The position numbers and the translations under genes were made by a program. The notes beneath the pieces are model-generated. The model made no database searches, was not told the DNA's origin, and worked only from the letters and a program-made list of their open reading frames with translations. A DNA stretch of 64,000 bases from positions 6,634,001 through 6,698,000 of the forward strand of contig NZ_CP055153.1 in assembly GCF_014075995.1 (NCBI RefSeq), given 5' to 3'. Origin of the DNA: Adhaeribacter radiodurans. GTDB taxonomy: Bacteria; Bacteroidota; Bacteroidia; Cytophagales; Hymenobacteraceae. This document shows, one piece after another, positions 28,301 to 40,300 of this stretch. The first letter of the stretch is position 1. Every line of letters begins with the position of its first letter.

Positions 28301-31300
28301 TTTGGTTTTCCAGGTTGATACTAAATACCCGGGAACCTTCGGCAGTAAATGCGTTCTCTACAAAGTGCATCCGTACCATATAGTTACCATTAGCTACTGG
28401 TACAGAGTAGCGGGTTTCCGCTAAATCTGCCGCTGCTGACAGGTACGTTTGATACAGGGCGTCCTCATCGGTGCCAGCAATTGGCGTAGCTGCCGGTTTG
28501 TCTAACTGTATCGAACCTTGGCGGTAAGCTTTGTCTGCTTCCCAAACTTTACCATTTATGGTAACATTGGCATCAGCACCACCTTTTATGCGTTTTACCG
28601 CAGTAATCACGTTACAGTTATCATCGGCAATGCCGTACAGCGGAATCCGGAGTGGCGACAAGCTGTTATTATAATGTACCAGCAAGGCAGCATTCTTAAT
28701 TCCTTGGCTATTTGACCGGAAGGTTACGGTTACAGTAGAAGTAGCCTGAGGAGCTATAGTAGTAACTGCAGGAGTAGCTACGCTAAATTCATTCAGGTTA
28801 GTACCTACTATTTCCAGGTTCTTAATGGTAATAGCCGGATCAGCAGTTCCATTGGTATAGGTTTGACCCAGGTTTTTCAAATCAACCGTACGGGTAAGGG
28901 CTACACCAATTTGACGAGAGCCAAAGTCGACAGCAGAAGTTACAGCTGCTAACTCAGAGTAATTTAAGGAACCAGCTTCTGGTTTAATATTACTCACGTA
29001 GAAAACATTGTCCTGATAATCGTAATTGGTAACCGTTGGCTGTCCAATATAATCATGGCCAATGATGTAAGTGTTCGGGATAATGTTACCGTTTGCATCT
29101 ACCGCTTTCCATACACGCATACCAATTTTACCTTCGGAGTTCCGGGTACGGTCAGAGTAAGAACCGCTTACTTTAAATCCAAAGCTGCTGGTAGGGTTAA
29201 AGGTGCCTTCAGCTAATGTACCGGAGGTGCCATTTTTCAAAGGCAGCAAGCTTTGTCCATCCAGCGGATTATGCGTAAACACGGTAGAATTACTAGTAGA
29301 ACCTTTCACGTAATACTGGAAGCTTTCGGTAGCTGCACAGCAACCGTGGTAAGCACCCATTTGTACTACATATACCGGTTTGCTGGCGTCGGCTCTGGTA
29401 AAGAAAGAAGATAAGATCTCATCTGTATTCAGTACCAGGCTGTTCCCTTCGTTGGTGCCATCGTTGGTGTTAAAGCCAACTTTAGTTTTGAAACCAAATG
29501 CCTGAATTATTTCCTGAGCGTGCGGTTCATTGCTGCCTTCACCTCTTGCTTGCCACATACCGTGCAAAACAATTTTCTTTTTCGGGTTCAGGTCATCATT
29601 CGACGCAAGCTGGAGCGTATCATTCAGAATTCTAATCCGGCCGCTGGTAAACTGGGCAATAAACTGGATACTTACTTCCACGGAGCTGCCCGGATTTACT
29701 GTAATCGGAGCGGCGGAGGTGGCATCGTAGTCTACGTTGTTTACTTTAGCTAATTTCCAACCAGTTGGATTAGAAAGAGTCATACTATTAATAGTAAGGG
29801 CTCCGGTTCCTTTGTTACTGATTCTCATTCTAACTACATCGTGGTTCCGGTTATAAGGAGTAAACGTGCCATCGTCATTGCTTCTCCGCCAAGGTAATTG
29901 GATGAGAGAAGCTACCAGGCGATCATTAGCCGGGAATTTATCTAAATTCTCTACTAACATATTGGCATTGCTCAGTTCTGGCTGCACGATGGTAAAGGAA
30001 ACCGGATTCGTAATGGTTTCATTCTTATTACCATCAATTGCTTTGGTCCGCAGGCTGTAAGTTCCGGCAGTATTTACTAAAATTGGGGCAAAGTATTCTT
30101 TAAATGGCTCATTGTTGAGACTATAAAGTATCTGCGCTAATTCTGAGCCACCTGCGTCGGAGGCACTTACAGTAGCAATAACCTGGTTCCGGTAAACGCC
30201 CGCTGTTTGCAAGGTGCCTTTTAATTGTACGGCAACAACTGGTGGCATAAAGTCACCTTCGGCCGTTGCAGGATCTACGATTACAAAAGCAATTTTTGTG
30301 TTCGTGCCTCCAGTGGCGTCAATGGTGAGTTTACCATCGGTTACATTTATGGTAGTGGTAACAATTCGGTTAGGCACCTGAGCAGTAGGTACGAAGTTGG
30401 TGATAACCGGTACTCCTTCTACGTTAATCTGGTGATTGCTATCAAAGAAGTCAGGGTCACCTACGCCAACTGTTACGTTATACTGACCTGGGTTTACTTT
30501 CATTTCCCAGGTACCTGGAGTTTGACCGGTTGCTGTTCCTTGCATTAAAGCTAAGGTTCTTAAGCGGGCTTCTACCGTGGTGGAAGTACGTTCGCGCATG
30601 TTGGCGGTATGATCCTTCGGTTCTTTCGTTGTTGGGTTTACCCAACCATAGCCGCGGGTGTCATTGTAAGCTAAACCGACATCTGCCACGTAACCAGTAG
30701 GTGTAGCAGAAGTAGCTAGCTGGAAGTTTACCTTAATCGCATTCGGGCTTAGATCGCCTATCCGTAGGTTAATTGTTAAAACAGCATTTGTAAATCCGGT
30801 AGCGGCAGCAGTAACCGTAGCGGTGTACACGCCGGCGGTTAAGCCGTTTGTATTTACTCCGAAAGACACATCTCCTAAAGCTGCTGATGGCAGTACTAAC
30901 CAGTTGCTGTTAGCCGATTTAGTAAATGTAAGAGCTGTTGGAGTACCGTTTTTAGCTTCTAAAGTAAGCGTTTTAGCTCCAACTGTACCGTTTACCGGTG
31001 CAGTAAAGTTAAGATTGCTAGCATTGAAAGCTAAGGATTTACGAGTTCCGGCAGGAATTACGTTCCGCAGTACGAAAACGTAATCTTGATAATCGCCATT
31101 CGAGGCATCTTCAAAACAAACCAGGTAGCTGTTAGGTACCAATTCGCCTTGGCGGTTTTTCAAAGGATAAGTACGTACAGCGTGTAAGGCCGGCCCACCT
31201 GCATTTAACTGATCTTCGGTGTAAGAAAGGCGGTTTTCTAAACCAACCACGTAAATACCGAAGGTAGCAGTTGCTGGATTGAACTGATCGGAACCAGCTA

Positions 31301-34300
31301 CAATCTGTGGGAATAAAGCATTATGCTGCCCAAATATACCGGATAAGGTGCCAACAGATGAACGAACCGGAGTATTATTATTCTTAGTGTAATACCCAAA
31401 CGGTAATTCTTGGTTTGGCGAATAACGGGCTACCGGAGTGATCGTTACCTGGCCTTCACCGGCTTTCTCAAATTGCTGAACGGCCACTTCTTCTCCCTTC
31501 AAGGTAGTTTGGATGCCGCCTGCTAAACTAGTCCAGCCAACGTTAATGTTGTATCCTAAGGTATTTACCACTGTTTGTAGTGGGGGCTCGTTATTGCCTT
31601 CGTAACCATTCAACGACATGGCATATAAGCCAACGTTAAGGGCCGGAGAGTTAACGGCATTGCTGTTAATCGTTAACGCTGCATTAAAAGTACTCACTAC
31701 ACTTAAGTTGCCGGGAGCAAATGCTACTTGCAAGGTTTTCGTCTCATCCGGTGCCAAGGAGTTGCCGGTTGGTTCGTTTTCCATTGTCAAGGTCTGCACC
31801 GTAAAATTGCTCGCATTTACACCACCAATAGCAATAGTACCCAGGTTAAGGGTGTTAGTGCCGGTATTGGTAATAGTAAGGCGTTTTGTAACAGTGGTAT
31901 TTTTAAGCGCATCGAACACCAGTTCTTCGTTGCTTACCGCAATAGTAGCGGAGGCAGCCGGGCTATTTACCTGTAAAGTAACGGGTAGAGTAGCACTGGT
32001 ATAACCTTCGGCAGATACAGTAACAGTAGCATTGTACGTGCCAGGTAATAACCCAGCTTCGTTAATACCAAAAGTTAAGGAACCTAGAGCAGCGGTTGGT
32101 AAAGTTAACCAAGGGCTGTTTGCCGATTTGGTTATGGTTAAAACCGGAGTACCGTTGCTGGCAGAAAGGGTCACTGTTTGCGGAACAGTAGTAGAACCTG
32201 GCGTATACGTAAACGCTAAAGATTGGCTGGAGAAAGTAAGTTGTTTTGCCACGGTTGCCCCATGAGGTTTCACGTTGCGTACAATTACTACAATATCCTG
32301 ATAATCAAAGCCGCTTACATGTTCTTCGGTAGCTACAATGTAGGCATTCTCTATTACGGTTCCTTCGTCATCTTTCAACGGATAAACCCGAACGTGATGT
32401 GGTACTGCTCCGGTAAAGTTGTTTAGCGCATCTTCGCTGTACAAGTGCCGGTTAGCGAAGTAAGGCCAGCGTGAATAGAATCCAAAGGAGGCAATACCTG
32501 GGTCGAAAGAAAGCGTACCGTTGGTTTGCACGTCTACTGTCTGATAATTATTGTTATCAACGGTAAACAATTCGTTCTTTGCATTGGCATCGCCGGTAGT
32601 ATACCAGCCGAAACCAGCTACAATACCACCTGCATCCTGCGGACCAAACACGGATAAAGGTTCTACAGTTACCGGACCATCTACCGCCCGTTGGAAGGCC
32701 TGAATAGCTACTTCTTCTCCTAATAAAGGCGCTTTAAAGTTGGTGCTGTGAATGATGTTGGTAGATTTATTATCGTCTCCTACGTTCACATGAATACCAT
32801 GTACATCCAAAACAGCCTGAAGTGAAGGTTCATTAGAGCCTGATAAACCAATTGTTCCTAATCCGCTTAGTTTTACCTCTTTTACCGGGTTATTGGTGCT
32901 GCTTACTAATAAGCTGGCTGTTTTTACTCCGGTAGTAGTAGGGTTAAAGGCTACGTTAAAAGTAATAGCGCTGCCACGAGCAATAGTTACCGGAGAAGTA
33001 ACACTTGGGGCTGGTGCTCCTATTAACTGGAACTGACCTTTGTCTACGCCGTCGAGGGTAATTCCCGTAACGGTTAAGTTGCTGTTACCTGTGTTGGCAA
33101 TGGTAATGGTATGGTTTTTACCAGCCGCACCACCAACTACGTCGTTGTCTACTACTTCAGATGGGCTTACGTTAGCAATTCCTACCTGAGCTGAAGGAGC
33201 AGTTGCTTTCAATAACACTATTTGTGCGGTTTTACCACTAATGTTATTCCAGTTATACTCAATTACGTACAGGTTACCGGTTTCTACATCTTCGGTAATA
33301 TCCAGCGGGTTAGTAAAGCCAGATAATCCAGTGATACCGTCTGTACCGGAACCAGTTTGCGCACCGATAATGTCATAAATTTTATCGTCACTATCAGCTG
33401 AGCTAACGGCTGGGTCTTTCGCCATAGAACCCGGTTCTAACACGATGATATCGCTACCACCGCTGAAACGGCACACTAGTAATCTGCCTTTCAGAGCACC
33501 ATTAAAGGCATTGCTCTTGTATTCAATGGCTCCGTTAGGTGATTTGTTCAACTCAAAGTTGTACGCCGCACCGCGGTAATTAGCATCCGGTACTTGCGTT
33601 GTAGCATACTTTGGATTATCCAGATAGCCTCGGTTAGCTACATACTCGCCCCGAAGTGGGTTAGGATGGCCATAGAAGCCTACTGGTTTCAGTGGGTTAA
33701 TGCGGAATAACCAGTCGTTCTGTACTTTAATTCCGGTAGTGGCTGGTACAATTGGCCCATTATAGAAGGTTCCGTTTGGCCGGCGAGTACCCGCTACAGA
33801 AGCAGGTGAGTTACCACCAGCGGCCGAACCGTTCGCAGGAACATATAACTGGCCATTTGAATGCCATACTAAGTCAACCGCATTACGAACGCCAGAAGCA
33901 TAAATAGTTAAAGGCGAATTAGTGGCATATGGGTTGTAGGTGCCATCAGAGAAACGAATATTATCTGTAGGAGCATTATTAATTAAAGCTTGGTTAGAAG
34001 TTGTCCGTACATCCAGTGGCAATGGTAAGCCAGCTAATTTATTTAAGTCTAAACGCAATACAGTAGCCGCTAATAAACTCTCGTCCCGCTGCCAGGTACC
34101 GTCGTAGCTTCCCATAGAGCTTAAGCTGCCTTGATTAAAATACAAAGCACCATCTGGACCAAAAGCAATACTGTTTACCAGGTGATCTGCTTTGGAACGC
34201 GGTAACTTAGTTAAAATCAGTTCTTCGGTTCCTAAATCCGGACCGCTCAGGCGAGAAATGTTACCATCGAACTCCGGAGCATTAGTAAGTCCGGCGCTGC

Positions 34301-37300
34301 AATGCGACACGTAAGCAATCAGGTTAGTAGCTGTTGCATTAGGAGCAAAAGTTAAACCTACTGAAGAACGTAAGCCGTACTTGTTGGTTAACGATTTAAT
34401 TTCTACAACTCCGGACAGCATGCCGGTTGTATGATCTACAGTAAAGCGCTCAATAACACCATCTAAACGTAAAGCATAGAATTTACCATCCGGACCAAAC
34501 GTTAAGCAGGTGTATTTTTTACCCACTGTTCCCGGAATTACCTGTTTCGGCGCAAATTCTGCCGCAACTGGGTTCGGAGTGCCAGTGGTGGTGTTGCCGG
34601 TAGTAAAGTTTGCTTCGTAAGGCAAGAAGGCTGCACCACTGTAAGATTTTACCTGATTTGTGATTACAAACCGATACTTGGTATTTGGTTCCAAGGCAAA
34701 AGCTGGGGAGAAGCTAATCGCATCACCACCACCCGTTCCTTGTACTACGCCTTGTATTTCGGTAGTGGTAGTACCGCTTACTTTTAACAGCTTAACTGTA
34801 TTTACAGTTAAAGTAGAATTATCTACCCCACCCTTAAAGCCCGTTACTTCTGGTACGTATAAACTGTTTGCAGCAATGCTGGCAGTATTTACACTTACAT
34901 TAGTAGCACCATTAGCAGGAGTTGAAGAAATAACATAAGGCTGATTACTGCCGGGCGCTAACACGGTAATTTGAATTAACGTACTGGCGGTTGTATATCC
35001 CGTAGCAGAAGCTGTAATAGTAGCGGTGTAGGTTCCTACTGCCAGCGACTTAGCTGCTGTGTAATCGAAGGTTACGTTAGGTTCACTGCTGTTATGAGTG
35101 GCATCGAAGCTTAACCAATTAGTTGCTCCGGCGCTATAAGTAGCAGTTAAAGATATTGGTAAATTATCCAGGTCAGCGGAGTTACCTAAATCCAGGGAGA
35201 AGGTTTTGTTTGTCTCCGTAGTTCCTCTTTCAATTACCAGGCTATGATCACTAGCTGACCAAATCAAATAAGGCGCTACATTTATCGGTGTAATAAGCGC
35301 CGAATTGATTTTGGTATTTATACCGCCATCGGCATTAATGGTCAGGAAGCCATCGGTTACGTTTACCCGCACTTTTGCTGATTTAAAGCGAGTGGCTGTT
35401 CCAGCTGTTCCACTAGGCACAAAATTGGAGATCGCATTTACGCCTTCTATGTTCAAAGTGTGGCTTTCAGGCACCGTTCCTGGATCAGAATCACCAGCCG
35501 AAACGGTAACATCGTACGAACCATTAGGTACTTTTATTTCCCAGTATCCTTCCGTTTTTGTACCGTTAAATGTGCCTTCAATAGTATTGGCCTGCATGTG
35601 CATGAGGGTAGCCTGCAACACATCGGCTGGGGTAGTACGCTTGCGTCCATTACCCGGAGTAGTTCCACCTACCGATAAATCCAGCAGGGCTCCAGTTGAA
35701 CGATTTTTCCAGCCATATTCTAGATTAGTGCCTTGATTCAGGCCAGTTTTTAAACCAAATGGCTGTCCATAATCTTTAACCCAACCTGTTGGTGGTACCG
35801 TAGCCGGATCCTGGAAGTTTACTTTAATTTCCTGAGCCGTAACCGGAGAATTGATGGTTAAGTTAATTAACAAGGTAGCCGGTTCGTATCCTTCGGCAGT
35901 AGCGGTAACAGTTGCTTCGTAAATACCAGGAGCCAGAGCAGAGCTAAAGTTATTGGCACCAAAAGCCACATTACCTAAGCTGGCAGTTGGTAAAGTAAGC
36001 CAACTAGCCGGAGTACTGCTGAAAGTAACCGCAGGGGTACCTTGGCTAGCAGATAAAACGGTTAATTTAGAGGTAACTGATTGACCTTGTGTAGCCGTAA
36101 AATCCAGCGCGTTTGGCGCAAAAGCTAGTACTTTACCTCCTGTATTCTCTTTAGTTAATGAGAAGTTTTCGAAGGTGAAAGTAACCGGGCTAGTAGCATT
36201 GCGATGCGTGGCAAAAATACCAGCATATGCTGCTTTGCCAGATAAAGCTAAATTAGCAATATCTAAAGCTGCCGTAGCATAACGGGCACCTACGTTCAGG
36301 TAAGTAATGCCGTCGGTAGAATAGAAACCTTCTAATTTGTTGTTTACCAGGTCTACTACTAAACGCAGGCGTACTGTTTGGTTGTTCAACCCGGTAATCG
36401 CATTCAATAATATCCGTTGATCGGGGTTATTTAAACCATTATTTACAGCATCAGTAGAAGAAACATCATTCAATTCCTGACGCATCTCTATTTTATTACC
36501 GGAAACAGCCAGTTTTACAAATGTTTTATCGTTCAAACCTAACCATAAACCAGCTTGTTCAGATAGAGTGCCATTGAAAGGATTTATAATGGTTGTTTCA
36601 AGAGTAAGTTTACCATTAGCTAAAACCCCTACGCCTAAAGTATTTACCTGGTTATTATTAGCTAAGAAGGAAATACCTTTATTGGTCAGAACGTTTAATT
36701 TACCATTGGCTATAGTTAATCTGGAAGGTTCATAACCTGTTACAGCGGTAGTGGAGGTGCCATCTGCTGTTAAGCGGGTACCTGTATGCGCATCTACCAT
36801 TGTAAAGCCGGTAGCTAGGTTATTCTTATCAGATAAACCACCTTCGTTGCCGTCAAAATTAAGTACAAATGGTAATGGTACATTAATTTGTTCGCAAGGC
36901 AAAGTGCTGATAGGCGAGCAAGGTACTACAACCGGAGCGGCTTCTACGTTAACAGTAAAGGAAACACTGGTAGCGGCAAGCGCTTTATCGGTAGCTGTAA
37001 TTTTAACTGCTATACTTGTTGCACTGGCTGGAGCCGTACCACTAAAGGTTTGCGTATTAGCATTAAACTGTAACCAAGTAGGTAAAACGCTGCCGTTAGC
37101 TAAAGAAGCACTATACGTCAGCACATCTCCAGCATTCGGATCTGAGAAAGAGCCGGTTATAAAGGAGAAAATTTGACCCGCCGTAATGGTTTGGGTTTCC
37201 GGAGCCGAAACTACGATTGGTGCTACGTTTACTGCCTGTACGGTAAGTGTAAACTCGGTACTTATTGTTGCCTGACCATCGGTAGCGCTAACTTTTATCG

Positions 37301-40300
37301 GATAAATAGCTGCACTTGTGGGAGTACCACTAAACGTTTTAGTAGCCGCATTGAAAGTTAACCAGGCAGGTAAAGCATTGCCATTGGTTAAGCTAGCAGT
37401 TAAAGTCAGCGGGTTGTTATCTGCATCGGAGAAAGTATTGGCAGGTACCTCAAAATTGAAGTTGGTGCCAGTAGTAATGGTTTTATCGCCGATAAGAGTA
37501 GCCACAACCGGTGCCTGATTGGCTGGTGTAGTTTGCGGGGTAATGCTGAAATTATCGAAGCTATATGTAACTGGGGTAGTTCCGTTGCGGTGGGTGCCGA
37601 AAATACCAGCGTACACTTTATTTCCGGTAAGCCCCATGCCTGCAATACTCAACCCTTTTTGTGGATAACCATCTCCTACATTCACGTAGGTTGTTCCGTC
37701 AACGGAGTAAAATCCTTCTACAGTATTGGCTGTTGGATCTACGATTAAACGTAAACGTACAGTTTGTTTGTCCAAACTACTAATAGCAGAGGTATTACGA
37801 CGGCTAGGATCAGTAAGGTCCGAAGTTATTGGCGATTGGTCGTTTAATTCCTTCCGCAATACAACCCGGTTATTATTAATTGCTAACCGAACAAAAGTTT
37901 TATCATTTAAACCGTACCATAAGCCCGCTTGCTCATCGTTACTACCCCGGAAAGGATTAATAATAGTAGTTTCCAGAGTAAACCGACTGTTGCTGGCGTT
38001 AAATTCAACACCTAAGCCGTTAATCTGGTTGTTATTGCCTACAATGGAAATACCTTTATTGGTTACAATAGCTAGTCTGCTATTGGCCACGGTTAATTTG
38101 GATGGTTCATATCCTCTGATTTCAGAAGTTGCAGAGCCATCGGCAGTTACCCGGAAACTGGTATAAGCATCAGCCATTGTAAATCCAGTTCCTTTTCCGT
38201 CTTTATCAAGCAATCCACCTTCGCTGCCGTTAAAATTTAAATTGAAAGGCAAGGTTGCGGCAATTTGATTACACGGTAAAGTACTGTTTGGCGGGCATCC
38301 TACTGCTGGAACCGCTTCTACGGATAAATTAAATTCGGTACTTACTGAGGCTTTTCCATCATTGGCAGTTACTCTAATTACGTAATTTGCCGCACTAGTG
38401 GGTGTGCCGCTGAAGGTTTTATTGGTAGTATTGAATACTAACCAAGCAGGTAGCGCATTACCATCCGCTAAAGTAGCCGTTAAAGTTAAGTTATCCTGAT
38501 CGGCATCGGAGAAAGTAGTAGCCGGCACTTCAAAAGCGAAAGCCGAACCCACCGTAGTGGTTTTGCTGCTAATGGCATTGGCTACTATTGGAGCAGTATT
38601 CGCCGGTATTACATCGTTCACCGAAATGGTTACCTGCGTAGTAGCCGATTGTACGGGCGAACCGTTATCGGTTGCTAGTACGGTTAAGGTGTAAGTGGGC
38701 GTAGTTGCATAATCTAACCCCTCGGCCAGCGTAATTACTCCAGTACCCGCGTTAATAGCAAATTTACCAGCTTGGTTGCCGGCAGTAATGCTGTAGGTTA
38801 ACGCATTGTTTTCCGCATCTGTGGCAGATACGCTACCAATCTCAGCCCCAATACTGGCATTCTCATCTTTATTGAAAGAATAACTCGTGCTGGCAAATAC
38901 CGGTGCCTGATTAACGGGAGTAGCTGCTTCTACCGCTAGGCTAAATATAGTACTTACAGATGCTTTGCCATCGGTAGCAGTTACTTTAATAGAATATGTA
39001 GCCGCACTTTCGGGAGTACCGCTAAATAAATTGCCATTAAAGTTTAACCAAGTTGGTAAGGCACTGCCATCAGATAAAGAAGCTGTTAAGGTTAAGTCAT
39101 CCTGATCGGCATCGGTAAAAGTGTTACCCGGAACTTCCAGCGAGAAAGCTGTACCTGTGGTAGCCGTTTTGTTGCCTATATTATTAGCAACGATTGGAGC
39201 AGCATTACCAGGTACTTGCTCAGTAACGTTAATAGTTACCTGAGTGGTAGTTGAAAGAACCGGTGAGCCATTATCCGTAGCTTGCACCGTTAAGGTGTAG
39301 GTAAGCGCAGAAGCGTCCTGTAAACTAGCGGCCAGCGTTAATTCTCCGCTAACGGCATCAATCGCAAATTTAGCAGCTTCATTCCCTGCTACAATGCTAT
39401 AAGAAATAGTTTGATCTAGGGCATCAGCAGCTTTAACTGATCCGATTATAGTATTGATGGGTGCGCTCTTATCTTGATTAAAGGAATAAGCGGAACTTGC
39501 AAATACCGGGATCTGGTTTGCCACAGCAGCAGCGTCTACAGACAAATTAAATTCAGTATCAATGGAAGTTTTTCCGTCGGTAGCCGTTACTTTGATAGTG
39601 TAATTGGCTGCACTTTCGGGAGTACCGGTAAAAGTAGTACCGTTAAAACTTAACCAAGCTGGCAAGGCATTGCCATCCGCTAAAGTAGCCGTTAAAGTTA
39701 AGTTATCCTGATCCGCATCGGAGAAAGTGCTAGCCGGCACTTCAAAAGAGAAAGCCGAACCCACAGTAGCGGTTTTGCTGCTAATGGTATTGGCTACTAT
39801 GGGAGCAGTATTCGCTGGTATTACATCGTTCACTGAAATGGTTACCTGCGTAGTAGCCGATTGTACGGGCGAACCGTTATCGGTTGCTTGTACAGTTAAG
39901 GTGTAAGTGGGCGTAGTTGCATAATCTAACCCCTCGGCCAACGTAATTACTCCAGTACCCGGGTTAATAGCAAATTTACCGGCTTGGTTGCCGGCAGTAA
40001 TGCTGTAAGTTAACGCATTGTTTTCCGCATCCGTGGCAGAAACGCTACCAATCTCAGCCCCAATACTGGCATTCTCATCTTTATTGAAAGAATAACTCGT
40101 GCTGGCAAATACCGGTGCCGTGTTTACCGCGGTGGGTAAAATTTCAATGGCGTTAATGATGGCTTTATCCTTTGAAGCCACAAAATCAATGTTTAACGCA
40201 TCGTCCAATACGTCTACATCAAAAGTGCGGGTAACAAGTACTTTGTTCTTATTGCCGCCAGCAACGTACAAATCCAAATCATCTATAACAGTGTTCCCTT

